64,000 nucleotides of DNA. Source: Betaproteobacteria bacterium (GTDB taxonomy: Bacteria; Pseudomonadota; Gammaproteobacteria; Burkholderiales; Casimicrobiaceae). Under the pieces are notes generated by a model. That model saw only the letters and a list, made by a program, of their open reading frames with translations, ran no database searches and had not been told where the DNA came from. The position numbers and the translations under genes were made by a program. Position 1 is the first letter of the stretch. Every line of letters begins with the position of its first letter. The stretch spans positions 486,413-550,412 of the forward strand of contig JAAFJA010000002.1 of NCBI GenBank assembly GCA_013298765.1, given 5' to 3'. Below, piece by piece: positions 51,575 through 61,034 of this stretch.

Positions 51575-54466
51575 TTAGTGCACGATCGCAAGCGTTTCAT
51601 TCAGCGGCCGCGCCATCCGAACCTTGTACGCGTCGAGCGCCGCGCGCATGCGCGCCGCCCCTGTCGATTGACCCGACTTTTCCTCAACTCGGCCCAAAAC
51701 GAAGTCTGCTTGAAGCACCAGTGGATGCGCGTCTCCCAGTGCGTCACGAAGACGCTTGTTGGCAGCAACCGCAGTCTGCAGCGCCTTTTCCAGCTGCCCT
51801 GCCTCCAATAACGCAAGCGCCTGGAGCATTTCTGCACGCGCGAGTTGGTAGTGATTCGCGGGTAACTGCGCTTTGGCCGCAGCGAGCGCGGCCTCAAACA
51901 CGTTGACCGCCTGCGCGGCGTCGCCTTTCGCGCGCAGCAAATTCGCACGCCGTAGTTCGACGCGAACTTTATTCATGTCAGTCGCCGGCATCGTGGGCGG
52001 GAAAATAGCGAGCCACTCCGCTAGATGTGATTCGGCACGCTCAAAATCGTTGTCGATCACCGCGAGCGAGAATGCGGCGTTTCGATAAAGCGTACCGCCC
52101 TTCCGGCCAAGGCGTTCGAGTCGCGCCTCGCAATCCTTCAGACTAGCCCGCGCTAGCTCAACTTGGCCCAAGTGAATTTGTGCGACTGCGAGTTCCGGCA
52201 ACACATTAACGGGCGTCATCGATAGCGTATTTGCAGCTTCGTCTCGCTGGATGATCGCGAGTGTTTGTTCAAACGCTTTAATGGCGGCGGCGTATTCGCC
52301 ATTCTCAACATGCGCTCTGGCCGATAACCAAAGCAACGTGAGGTACGTGTCATGCCGCCCGCCATATACGCGCTCGGTTTCCTCGACCAGCTCTGCATAT
52401 TTCTTTGCGGCAAGACTCGCATTTCCCAATCCGGCGGTGATGCCAGCGGCGGTGATTCGATGCTGCAGACGATTGCTCAGCTTAGGCTCTCGCGCAATCG
52501 CCTCTTCCGTGAGGTCAACTTTCGCAATTTCACCCGCCTCAACAAAACGCAGATCCGCCATCAACACGCTAGCGGCCGACCTCGCCATGGCCGTACGCTC
52601 AGGGCTTCCGGGCGGAAGCAGCGACTGAGCGAGCACGTGCGCCTCTTTCGCGAGTTTGATCGCGTCGGGCACTTCCCGTCTCAGGATATGTGCCTCCGCC
52701 TTTGTCATCAACGATTGTGCGTACGTCACGGTCTTGGTTTTCCCAGATTGCTCAAGCTGCTTCATTGCTTCAGACAGCACAACGTCGGCTTCCTTGTGTT
52801 TGCCCATCCGCGAAAGCGTGCTCGCGTATGCGCGACGCAAGTCTGCGCTCTCTTCGATCGGCAGTGTTCCAACCGCGTCGGATAACTTCACCATTTCCGC
52901 ACCAAGCGCCTCGAGCGGCGGCAGTGCGCCCAAATCGCGCAGAATGGATTGCACCGGTATGAGCACCTGATATTGCAACGCGGGCGCGTCGGGAAACTGC
53001 TTCTTGGCCACATCTGGGGCGCGCTTGAGCAGATCAAGCACAGTGATATTGGCCACGCCCGAGCTATTCGGGTTCGCCTCCGCGATGAGCGTTTGCAGAA
53101 AACTAAGCACGCGTTTGGTATTTGCTGCCTCCAGCTGGGTCTGCCGCGCTTGCCATGCACCGAAGGTAATCGCGCTCAGCAGGCCAACCGCAGCGAGTGC
53201 GCCCACCCACACGCCGCCGCGATTGCGGCGGGCGAATTTGCGAAGCAGATACAGCGCCGACTGGGGGCGCGCTTGCACCGGTCGGGAATCCAAGTGTGCA
53301 AGCAAATCGGAGCGCAGTGCTTCAACGGTTGTATAGCGCTGTGCACTTTCTTTCTCTAAACACTTGAGCAGAATATTGTCTAGATCGTCTTGCAACCCAA
53401 CTCGCAACTGCTTGACTGTGACGTTTCGCACCTGAGCGATCCGTTCGGCGTCTTCGCGACCGATACCGCCCGTAGGCCAGAAAAGCGTACTCGGACGTGA
53501 GGGCGACGTGTTCAACACCTCAGAGGCGACGAGCATCGGCGCTCGATCTCGACCATAGGGCCGCGCACCCGTTAAAAGTTTGTACAGAAGGACGCCAAGC
53601 GCGTACACATCAGTAGCAGTCGTTACCGCCGCGCCGCTGATTTGCTCTGGTGCGGCGTACTCCGGTGTGAAGGCGAGCGCGCTCGCTTGAGTCGCGTCAC
53701 TACCCACTTCGTCAATGAGTTTCGCGATGCCGAAATCAAGCAACTTCACATGACCCGCCTGGGTCACGAATACATTGGTTGGCTTGATATCGCGATGAAT
53801 CACCGAATGGCTGTGGAGGAAGGCAACGGCTTCGCAAGTCTCTGCGACTAAACGAACGCGTGATTGCAAGTCCAGCTTCAAGCGATCGCAATAGCTCGTG
53901 ATTGGCTCACCATCGACCAATTCCAACGCGATGTAAGGCTCACCTTCCGGCGACAAACCAGCATCAAGCAGCTGCGCAATCCCGGGGTGCGAAAGACGCC
54001 CCAAGATCATCGCTTCACGCAAAAGGCGTTCGCGAAACGTTGGATTTGCAAGATACGCGGGCAAGCACTTAAGCGCAACTTCGCGCTTGAAATTTCCGTG
54101 ATCTCGCTCGGCGAGCCACACGGTGCTCATGCCACCGTCGCCGAGCTTTCGAACCAGCCGATATGGCCCTAATTGAACCCCACTGCTTTTTGGCGTTACA
54201 GCACCAAACGCCGCGATATCCGCTGCGCGAAGTACAGACTCTGGCGCGATGGTTTGTTCGAGAAAGCCTTTCGCTTCAGCATCAGAATGGGCGCTAAGCA
54301 GCGTGCGCAGCATCGCACCCAACTCAGGATCTGCACGCGCTTGTCGCTCGCAAAACGCCTCCCAATCACTACTCGGCAGCGCGAGCGCCTCATCCATCAG
54401 CGCGGACAGGCGGCTGTAATTCTGCTGTGAAACAGTGCTCGGTTTGGTGTTGAACGGATCGCTCAC
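51575..54466 (-). CDS. Membrane Ser/Thr protein kinase with TPR-like region (pair 2)
   Basis: 963 residues from a GTG at 54466 that overlaps the sigma gene stop as GTGA; the long ATG frame to 54589 runs into that gene. Kinase domain about residues 102-390: LGDGGMSTVWLAE, Lys133, HRDIKPTN (224-231), DFG (244-246), APEQISG. One membrane helix (VWVGALAAVGLLSAITFGAW) follows near 435, then about 500 residues of TPR-like helices. Same layout as the kinase at 34.6 kb. Confidence 0.92.
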   Translation of the reverse strand: MSDPFNTKPSTVSQQNYSRLSALMDEALALPSSDWEAFCERQARADPELGAMLRTLLSAHSDAEAKGFLEQTIAPESVLRAADIAAFGAVTPKSSGVQLGPYRLVRKLGDGGMSTVWLAERDHGNFKREVALKCLPAYLANPTFRERLLREAMILGRLSHPGIAQLLDAGLSPEGEPYIALELVDGEPITSYCDRLKLDLQSRVRLVAETCEAVAFLHSHSVIHRDIKPTNVFVTQAGHVKLLDFGIAKLIDEVGSDATQASALAFTPEYAAPEQISGAAVTTATDVYALGVLLYKLLTGARPYGRDRAPMLVASEVLNTSPSRPSTLFWPTGGIGREDAERIAQVRNVTVKQLRVGLQDDLDNILLKCLEKESAQRYTTVEALRSDLLAHLDSRPVQARPQSALYLLRKFARRNRGGVWVGALAAVGLLSAITFGAWQARQTQLEAANTKRVLSFLQTLIAEANPNSSGVANITVLDLLKRAPDVAKKQFPDAPALQYQVLIPVQSILRDLGALPPLEALGAEMVKLSDAVGTLPIEESADLRRAYASTLSRMGKHKEADVVLSEAMKQLEQSGKTKTVTYAQSLMTKAEAHILRREVPDAIKLAKEAHVLAQSLLPPGSPERTAMARSAASVLMADLRFVEAGEIAKVDLTEEAIAREPKLSNRLQHRITAAGITAGLGNASLAAKKYAELVEETERVYGGRHDTYLTLLWLSARAHVENGEYAAAIKAFEQTLAIIQRDEAANTLSMTPVNVLPELAVAQIHLGQVELARASLKDCEARLERLGRKGGTLYRNAAFSLAVIDNDFERAESHLAEWLAIFPPTMPATDMNKVRVELRRANLLRAKGDAAQAVNVFEAALAAAKAQLPANHYQLARAEMLQALALLEAGQLEKALQTAVAANKRLRDALGDAHPLVLQADFVLGRVEEKSGQSTGAARMRAALDAYKVRMARPLNETLAIVH

Positions 54467-55107
54467 TTTCGATCCTCTTGAATAAACATCATGATGAAAG
54501 CGCGCGCTTTTTGCCAATCGCGTGCGACCGTTCGTACTGAGACATTCAGCTGTTCCGCGATCTCTTCGATTTTGAGTCCAGCGAAGCAACGCAGCTCAAC
54601 GATGACAGTGAGTCTTGGGTCGACAGCACTCAGCTGCGCCATTGCGGTGTCGAGCGCCAACAAATCCAAGCCTTGATCGCTCGCCTCAAGATCAACGTAG
54701 GTGAGCGACACGCGCTCGCCACCATCGCGCTTCTGTGCGTTTCGCTCGCGTGCGTAGTCCACGAGAACGGAGCGCATTGTTGTTGCCGCATACGAGACTA
54801 AGTGCGCGGAACTCTCGATGCCCGCAAAGCCACGATCAAGCAACTTCGCAAGCGACTCGTGAAGCAGAGCCGTCGGATCAAGCAAAGTCATCGGTGCCCC
54901 CGCAGACAGCCGATAGCGCGCAATCGAGCGCAGCCTTGGGTAGAGCGCTCGCACGAGCTGTTCGCGGGCGTTTAAGTCGCCGTCGTCGGCTTCGCGTATG
55001 AGCTGAGTGAGATGGCCGACGTCGTCCAGGTTCGATGTCGCCGTATGCGCAGCGATTTCACTGGTACTAGTTGCGGCGTCGAGTGTGGAGCTAACTTGTG
55101 TGGCCAT
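54463..55107 (-). CDS. ECF sigma factor paired with a Ser/Thr kinase (pair 2)
   Basis: 214 residues from MATQVSST. Region 2: LIREADDGDLNAREQLVRAL then YPRLRSIARYRL, and DPTALLHESLAKLLDRG; region 4: LTVIVELRCFAGLKIEEIAE then QLNVSVRTVARDWQKAR. Same subfamily as the factor at 33.9 kb, sharing the ALxHE and RSxxxDxxR landmarks. Translationally coupled to the kinase gene; no anti-sigma gene present. Confidence 0.9.
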   Translation of the reverse strand: MATQVSSTLDAATSTSEIAAHTATSNLDDVGHLTQLIREADDGDLNAREQLVRALYPRLRSIARYRLSAGAPMTLLDPTALLHESLAKLLDRGFAGIESSAHLVSYAATTMRSVLVDYARERNAQKRDGGERVSLTYVDLEASDQGLDLLALDTAMAQLSAVDPRLTVIVELRCFAGLKIEEIAEQLNVSVRTVARDWQKARAFIMMFIQEDRK

Positions 55108-55570
55108 GCGAGTTCTGGAAGGCGGATCAACGCCTAGTTGGATGCGCGCAATCGATCCCCCAACCGAGACGCATCCCATGAAGCGTGCGATTGTCGCACG
55201 CGATCAGCGTTCCGAGCTGCCGTCGGCCGACGAGCAGTCCGCCCGGTTTTCGCCACCTCGCCTGGATTAGGCTTGAAAGACTAAATGCAATTAATTCTTC
55301 GATGACGTGGCAGGTTGCCAACTCGGATTTCGTATCACCTTAGGTTAAGGGGAATTTAGCCATGGCAGAGATGCTTCGGATGACCGCCCCAAAATTCGCA
55401 CAGGACTTTTCAACATGCAAACGATATCGCAAGGCCTTCCTCCGCACGCCAAAAGCAGCCGGATCTCAATCACGCCGCCCGCCCGGCCGCGCGCCACGCC
55501 GCTCTCAAGTCTCTTTGAACCAACGCCGCAAACCAGCCGTGCCGCACACAGCGCAACAAAAGAGATCGCA
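55108..55570. other. Intergenic region between divergent sigma and LysR genes
   Basis: 463 bases. A 7-bp hairpin CGTGCGA TTG TCGCACG lies at 55184-55200. Short plus-strand frames overlap the LysR start but show no protein features. Promoters for both flanking genes are expected here; none is distinct enough to call. Confidence 0.4.
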
Positions 55571-56473
55571 ATGTCACGAAACTTTCCGCCCTTGGGTGCG
55601 CTTCGCGCGTTTGAAGCAGCGTCGCGACACATGAGCTTCGTACGCGCAGCGGAGGAGCTTAACGTGACGCCCGCCGCGGTATCGCATCAAATCAAACAGC
55701 TTGAACACTGGATCGGCATGAAGCTATTTGATCGCGGCGCAAGAGGCGTTGCGTTAAGTCGCGCAGGCCAGGATTACGCGCTTCGTATTCGCGATGTGTT
55801 TGATCGGCTGATCACCACGAGCGCTGCGGTGCGCGCTCAAAAATCTCGGCGGATCGTGCAAATTCGCGCTCAGCTGAGTGTGGCGGTATCCTGGGTATTG
55901 CCGCGCATCAGTAGGTTCAATCAGATGGAGCCCGATATCGAAGTGCAGCTCCAAGGTTTGCCGTATGACGTAAATCCGTCAAAGGGCGGCGTCGACATCG
56001 CGATCTACCATCAGCGCGGTGACATCGACGGTTACGCACAGTCCGTTCTTTTTCATGGCGACTACAAGCTCTATGCTGCGCCCTCATTGATCGCGCGAAA
56101 TGGCGTACTCTCGCCCAAAGCATTGCTTTCGCAACCGTTGCTGCACACCGTTTCAACTAACCCGCAAATTCGTGCGCCGTCACTACACGATTGGTTTGCA
56201 CAAAGCGGCACGAGTGCGCCTGAGCTGCTCCCCGGCACCCAATTCAATTTGGAACACTTGACCACTTCCGCCTGCATCGCAGGCGCGGGCTACGCCCTTT
56301 TAAACGACGCGCTTGCGATGGCTGCCGTCCAAAACGGTCTACTCTCACCGCTGCCCGGGCCCTCCATTCCGAACCCGACGCCCTTCACCGTAGTGACCAA
56401 AGCGGTGCTCAAAGAAGAAGTGAGCACGGTTCTCAAATGGTTGCGCGCAGAATCAGGAAACGCGCCAGCCTAG
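55571..56473 (+). CDS. LysR-family transcriptional regulator (GcvA-like)
   Basis: 300 residues from MSRNFPPLGALRAFEAASRH, the standard N-terminus of GcvA-type LysR regulators; the upstream ATG at 55415 adds 52 unrelated residues. The winged HTH is SFVRAAEELNVTPAAVSHQI followed by KQLEHWIGMKLFDR; the effector domain contains VDIAIYHQRGD and CIAGAGYALL. No adjacent target gene is obvious. Confidence 0.93.
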   Translation: MSRNFPPLGALRAFEAASRHMSFVRAAEELNVTPAAVSHQIKQLEHWIGMKLFDRGARGVALSRAGQDYALRIRDVFDRLITTSAAVRAQKSRRIVQIRAQLSVAVSWVLPRISRFNQMEPDIEVQLQGLPYDVNPSKGGVDIAIYHQRGDIDGYAQSVLFHGDYKLYAAPSLIARNGVLSPKALLSQPLLHTVSTNPQIRAPSLHDWFAQSGTSAPELLPGTQFNLEHLTTSACIAGAGYALLNDALAMAAVQNGLLSPLPGPSIPNPTPFTVVTKAVLKEEVSTVLKWLRAESGNAPA

Positions 56474-56526
56474 TATGTCAACGCAAAGCCAGACCGAGTC
56501 AATGGAGCGCTGACCTGATTGCGACG

Positions 56527-57381
56527 CTATTGCGCCACCGCACTCAACGCCTCATGCGCTTTCACAATGCGGCTCACCGTCGTGTAATGCACGCGGAAGA
56601 AATCCGCAACCGCTGCCATCGTGTGATGTCCCGAGAGATAAGCGCGCGCGATTGCTTCGTCGCGCGGAAAATGTTTTGCGAAATCTCTGAGCGCTTTCTC
56701 CCGTGCGCGCTGCTGCGCCTTCGGCACTTCTGAGACGCTCGGTTTTTCTTCGATCAATTGCTGCATGCGTTTCAGAAACGCATCAGAACCCAAATACACC
56801 TGCCCCTGCAACTGATGCCACACGCTCGGCAAGCGACTGCCTTCGTGAACGAATTCAACGTAGCGCGTAATCGCGCGCGCACGCTGCGCGGAAAACAGCG
56901 ACAAAATCGCATCGACGTGAAGCCAGCTTGGCAGCGGCGCTTGTCCGCAAGTCGCGAGATAGCTGCTCCACGGATAGTGTTCGAGCTTTCGAATCATCTT
57001 CGCTCGCAATGGGTTCAACACCACGTAGCGCGATAGCTCGAGCAAGTAGTTTTCCTTGTCCACCAAAACCGCTTTGAAGCGACCTTGAAACACATGCCCG
57101 ACCCGCCGATGCGTGCGATTGAAGCGCTGCGTGTAGACGCCGTTGAGCTGTCGCATACCGATCGACAAATTCGCATCTGGCGTTTCGATCACCACATGGT
57201 AATGATTGCCCATCAGGCAATACGCATGACACACCCAATTGAACCGCGAGCACACCGCAGCAAACGTCTCGAGCCAAGCAACGCGATCTTCGTCCGAAAG
57301 AAAAATGTCCTCCCGCCCATCGCCACGCGAAGTCACGTGATAGAGCGCACAGGCAAATTCGAGTCGTAACGGTCTGGCCAT
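56527..57381 (-). CDS. REP-associated tyrosine transposase (RAYT, Y1_Tnp)
   Basis: 284 residues from MARPLRLEFACALYHVTSRG, the conserved family N-terminus. The HUH motif lies in CLMGNHYHVVIET and the catalytic Tyr in ELSRYVVLNPLRA. A C-terminal extension carries an HTH-like segment (MAAVADFFRVHYTTVSRIVK). RAYTs are domesticated single-strand transposases thought to spread REP palindromes. It is a single copy here without obvious flanking insertion-sequence ends. Confidence 0.93.
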   Translation of the reverse strand: MARPLRLEFACALYHVTSRGDGREDIFLSDEDRVAWLETFAAVCSRFNWVCHAYCLMGNHYHVVIETPDANLSIGMRQLNGVYTQRFNRTHRRVGHVFQGRFKAVLVDKENYLLELSRYVVLNPLRAKMIRKLEHYPWSSYLATCGQAPLPSWLHVDAILSLFSAQRARAITRYVEFVHEGSRLPSVWHQLQGQVYLGSDAFLKRMQQLIEEKPSVSEVPKAQQRAREKALRDFAKHFPRDEAIARAYLSGHHTMAAVADFFRVHYTTVSRIVKAHEALSAVAQ

Positions 57382-57439
57382 GATGGATCGATCATAGCTT
57401 TGTTGATGTGATAATGAAAGACCTCGTATCTTTACGCCG

Positions 57440-57644
57440 TTGACGAGAGAAGTGTGAATTTTGATCGTTGACTGAACTCGGTCAGGCCGACAAGACACAG
57501 GGACATTGATCCCGTGGGTCAGATAGGTCGCCGAGTTCACTTCGTTGCCGCCCGAAGGTCGAACGGTAACTTGAGCGACGATCTCGACCAGTCAGTTTCG
57601 CTCTGTCGAAACCCAGATCGTCAAGCTCGCATACGAGGTAGATC
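57440..57644 (+). ncRNA. Candidate IS110 bridge-RNA region
   Basis: Noncoding flank upstream of the IS110 transposase. GAACTCGG (57474-57481) and CCGAGTTC (57531-57538) form a perfect 8-bp closing stem around an inner GGGACATTGATCCC hairpin. IS110-family elements encode a structured bridge RNA in this flank that pairs with donor and target DNA. The fold and its ends are inference. Confidence 0.4.
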
Positions 57645-58664
57645 ATGCGCAGTGACGAACAGTTGGATGAGCATTACGCGAATGAAACGCTTGGGATCGA
57701 CGTGTCGAAGGCCAAGCTTGATGTGGCGTTCTTGCGCGACGGAAAGCTCAAGCATCGTAGTTTTGATAACCGCGCAAGCGGCTTTGAGCAGCTCTTGAGC
57801 TGGATCGATGAGCGCGGCGTTGAACGTCGACGGCTGCACGTTTGCATGGAGGCCACCGGCCCCTACAGCGAAGCATGCGCCATGCATCTGAGTGACGCGG
57901 GTTTACGCGTCTCGGTGGTGAACCCGGCACGGGTGAAAGGCTTCGCGCAGAGCGAGCTCTCGCGCAACAAGACAGATCAAGCCGATGCGGCGCTCATCGC
58001 CCGTTTTTGTGCCGCGATGCGCCCCGAGCCTTGGCAGGCGCCCACGCCGGAGCTGCGCAAACTGCGCGCGCTGATCGAGCGACTGCAAGCGCTACAAGAC
58101 AACGCCCAGCAAGAGCGCAATCGGTTGGCTGTCTGCGATAGCGCGATTCGAGAGAACATCGAAGCGCATCTAAACTTTCTTCTTGACGCGATTGCCAAGC
58201 TTGAGCGCGACATCGATGATCATGTCGATCGTCACCCGGATTTGCGCGATCGCGCAAAGCTCCTATCAAGCATCGACGGCATCGGCGCGCTCACCGCAAG
58301 CAAAGTGCTTGCCTACGCGGGGCATGTGGATCGCTTCGAGAGCGCTAAAGCGTTCTCCGCCTTCATCGGTGTGGCACCACGACAGCGACGCTCGGGCACC
58401 ACACTTCAGCGCACGATGATGGGCAAAGGCGGCAGCAACGCGCTACGTCACGCGCTCTACATGCCAGCGATGGTGGCGTTGCGGTTCAATAAGACCGTCG
58501 CCGCCCTCGGCGAGCGACTGGCCGCACGCGGCCTAGCCAAGAAAGCGATCATTGGGGCGGCGATGCACAAGCTCGCGCATTTGATCTATGGCGTGCTTAA
58601 AACCGGGCAGCCGTTTCGGACAGATTGGGCGAACACATCGAGCGGACAACAACCAACAGCGTAA
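57645..58664 (+). CDS. IS110-family transposase
   Basis: 339 residues. N-terminal DEDD RuvC-like domain: GIDVSKAKLDVAF (first Asp), VCMEATGPY (Glu) and NKTDQADAALIARF (Asp pair). C-terminal Transposase_20 domain: LLSSIDGIGALTASKVLAYAG and the serine-containing region FSAFIGVAPRQRRSGTTLQR. Full length for the family, so possibly active. GAGG precedes the ATG. Confidence 0.95.
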   Translation: MRSDEQLDEHYANETLGIDVSKAKLDVAFLRDGKLKHRSFDNRASGFEQLLSWIDERGVERRRLHVCMEATGPYSEACAMHLSDAGLRVSVVNPARVKGFAQSELSRNKTDQADAALIARFCAAMRPEPWQAPTPELRKLRALIERLQALQDNAQQERNRLAVCDSAIRENIEAHLNFLLDAIAKLERDIDDHVDRHPDLRDRAKLLSSIDGIGALTASKVLAYAGHVDRFESAKAFSAFIGVAPRQRRSGTTLQRTMMGKGGSNALRHALYMPAMVALRFNKTVAALGERLAARGLAKKAIIGAAMHKLAHLIYGVLKTGQPFRTDWANTSSGQQPTA

Positions 58665-58678
58665 GCACAACGAAGGCA

Positions 58679-58750
58679 GCAGGCTCCCGGCCTGTGGGTA
58701 ACGCGCGCCCTCTATGCTGCTGAAGCGTTATCCACAGGCCGGGAGCCTGC
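58679..58750. repeat. Strong inverted repeat behind the IS110 transposase
   Basis: Two 26-bp arms at 58679-58704 and 58725-58750 pair with a single mismatch (GCAGGCTCCCGGCCTGTGG at the outer end), leaving a 20-base loop. It starts 14 bases behind the transposase stop. It could be part of the IS right end, a terminator or an independent REP-like unit. Confidence 0.75.
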
Positions 58751-58817
58751 GGGCGCAACGCAACCAGTCAGGGGGAAAAACATCGAACGGTCGAAAAAAC
58801 TAAACACATCCGATTGA

Positions 58818-58842
58818 CTTTTAAGACGGTATCTGACCCCGG
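58818..58842. repeat. TCTGACCCCG repeat, copy 1
   Basis: TTAAGACGGTATCTGACCCC at 58818-58837 followed by GG. The same AAGACGGYATCTGACCCCG recurs at 61443 and a shorter GGGTCAGATAG at 57517. This sequence type is frequently found around Y1/RAYT transposases and other ISs. Confidence 0.55.
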
Positions 58843-58912
58843 TTCCTCAAATCCTCCTCAAATCCGGCAAACGGTTCGACCCAGCCCGGCCACGCACAAC
58901 AGTATCTACGGG

Positions 58913-59599
58913 CTACACGCTACTTCTAAGCTGCGCCTCTGGTAAGTTGGAGACTTTCAATAAACGCATTTGCTCGAGAACAGTTGCGCGAACTCGATCT
59001 TCGCTGCCTAATGTGTTCTCGATCTTCGCCCTCCACTGCATCGCGCCACCAAACTTTGCGGAGATTTCTTTCGGCCACCTATCGATTTCCTCTGAATAGT
59101 GCACGATCAAATTTTCTGCGTGAGCGCGCTCTCCTGACCAGATGTACATCTCAATCTCGGCTTCAAACTGATTAATCGGAAACCGTGATTCGATCTCGCT
59201 TAGTTCGCGATACTTTCTGTAACCATCTGAAATTTCGGATACTGAAACGGAATCGGTGAACGGCATTACAGAGGCTTCTAATAAACGCCTCGCAGCATCT
59301 CGATACTTCTCCTTATGCGAAATCAATGTCACATCTTCTTGCGAACCGGTCCTGACAGTTCTTAACCGTTGAGCGAGCGCCAAGCTGATACCCGGAAACG
59401 GCTTACACAGGTTGTGAAGGAACGTAGTCGGGCGGTAACGATCGTTTCCAGAGTTTCGATCTAAGCAGATTCCCTGAACAAAGGGCCCCAATCTTCGGGC
59501 TAGCATTAGTGGTTCGTACTCGCCCAGCATTGGCAACACTTCTGACCAGTCGCGTGTCACTTCCTTTTTCTTCGCAGGCGTGAGTGTTAGTTTGGTCAT
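58913..59599 (-). CDS. Probable immunity protein for the adjacent RHS toxin
   Basis: 228 residues, mainly helical, charged, no signal peptide or membrane helix. Its ATG overlaps the stop of the RHS toxin frame by 4 bases (ATGA), the usual arrangement of toxin and immunity genes. Segments such as YRKYRELSEIESRFPINQF and MQWRAKIENTLGSEDRVRAT match no family I recognise. Role inferred from position. Confidence 0.65.
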   Translation of the reverse strand: MTKLTLTPAKKKEVTRDWSEVLPMLGEYEPLMLARRLGPFVQGICLDRNSGNDRYRPTTFLHNLCKPFPGISLALAQRLRTVRTGSQEDVTLISHKEKYRDAARRLLEASVMPFTDSVSVSEISDGYRKYRELSEIESRFPINQFEAEIEMYIWSGERAHAENLIVHYSEEIDRWPKEISAKFGGAMQWRAKIENTLGSEDRVRATVLEQMRLLKVSNLPEAQLRSSV

Positions 59600-61034
59600 G
59601 GCGTTATCAAAATAATACGGTTCAATCCTGAAGGGCCATTCATCAACAATTGATTCGTTCTCGCTGCGCTCATGAACGGATCCAACACAAATTTGTAATC
59701 GTACGCAACGCCCCCTGCAATATCTAATACGTCAAATCGAACACTGCCGGGGAATCCGTATCGTACGGCATTTCCACTCACATAACTGACCTCTGTCTGC
59801 AACCCAAGATCCCCGTATATCGATTGATATCGCGTCAACAGCTTATCCGCGTACGCATGTTTGAGGGTTCCTTGGACGGCACCCTCACCTGATGCAGGCA
59901 AGCCCTGTCTTGCCCCCCAAGACTCAGCTCTCTTCGCTACCTCTTGTACGACTTCCGCGTTCGTTCGTGTTAGCGCAGGCTTTGCAGCTGCCTTAAGAAA
60001 CAACGACGGCATCGCGCTGGCACCAGCAGTAGCAAATATCGAAGCGTTAAGGGCGCGCTGCCCCCACCAGCCCAAGCTGCCAGGGGAAACGCCGCAATCA
60101 CTTCCGCAGAGAGGTATCGGCTTCGGGCCGTGCCACTTGACGAACCCGCCCAATCCCCGAGACCTTGCACCACACCTGCTGTAATGAATGCGGTAAACGC
60201 TCCTCTCAGCGCACTCTGGATATTCCCACCCATGATGCCGCCAGAGGCAAATCCGCCCGCAGCCGCCGCGGTCGCCATGCCAAGTCCAGTCATTGATGTG
60301 CTAGCCATCCCGGCTGTCGCAAAGACGGTTGATCCGTACAGCGTCGCATACGCCCCCATCGCCCACGTCGCCGCTCCTGCGGTGAGGATTCCTGCGACGA
60401 TCCCGACGACTTGTCGCCGATGCTTCGTCCACCAAGAGAATCCCGACGGATCAGTCAGGCTCAGCGGGTTATTCATCACATAGCTATAACGGTTATGCGA
60501 CTGCGCATTCCCCGGCGCCTGAATAATCGGATCAGCCTGCAAGAAGCGCCCAATCACCGGATCGTAAATCCGCCCGTTCATGTGAATGAGCCCGAGCTCC
60601 GCCAGATGCTCATGCCCAGTGAAGCCGCGGCTGTCGCCGTTTAACGGACTCGCCGCATTCCTTGCATTGCCCCACGGCCCGAAGCCGTGCACGATCACTG
60701 GATTTGAACTGCCAAGGCTCAACGCCGTTGAAGCAACGACGCTACCCGCCACAACTTTGCCAGACGCATCCACGCTACCCGTGATGAGCACCTCGGCCAC
60801 CATCGAGCCCAAGTGATCCTTAAGCAAGAGTTTGGTCGTCGTGAACTTACCGGAGATGTCGGAGGTCACCGCGCCGAAGCTGGTGGCGGAAGCTAGCGGT
60901 AATCCCGTGTTCACATCAAAGTTCGTCGTGACGGTTGCCACCGAGCCATCAGGACCACTGATCGTCGCGGTGGACTTGATGACGCGGCCTTGGCTGTCGC
61001 GACTGATCTCGAAGCCACCGGGAACAAACGCCAC
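59596..61034 (-). pseudogene. Orphan RHS tip with PD-(D/E)XK-like C-terminal toxin, frameshifted
   Basis: The frame from 61034 begins inside an RHS core ([80 protein letters not shown]) and continues through a hydrophobic Ala/Gly segment. At the C-run 60061-60065 the coding frame shifts: one extra G in the minus-strand G5 run would join it to the frame ending at 59596. That frame carries the variable toxin: GTLKHAYADKLLTRY, then GSVRFDVLDIAGGVAYDYKF, which fits a PD-(D/E)XK nuclease (Asp in FDVLD, D-x-K in YDYKF). The 5' end of the RHS gene is missing. Confidence 0.75.

Noticed and set aside
54467-54589. ATG start of the second kinase at 54589
   Set aside because: The added 41 residues lie inside the sigma gene; the GTGA overlap at 54463-54466 gives a normal coupled start.
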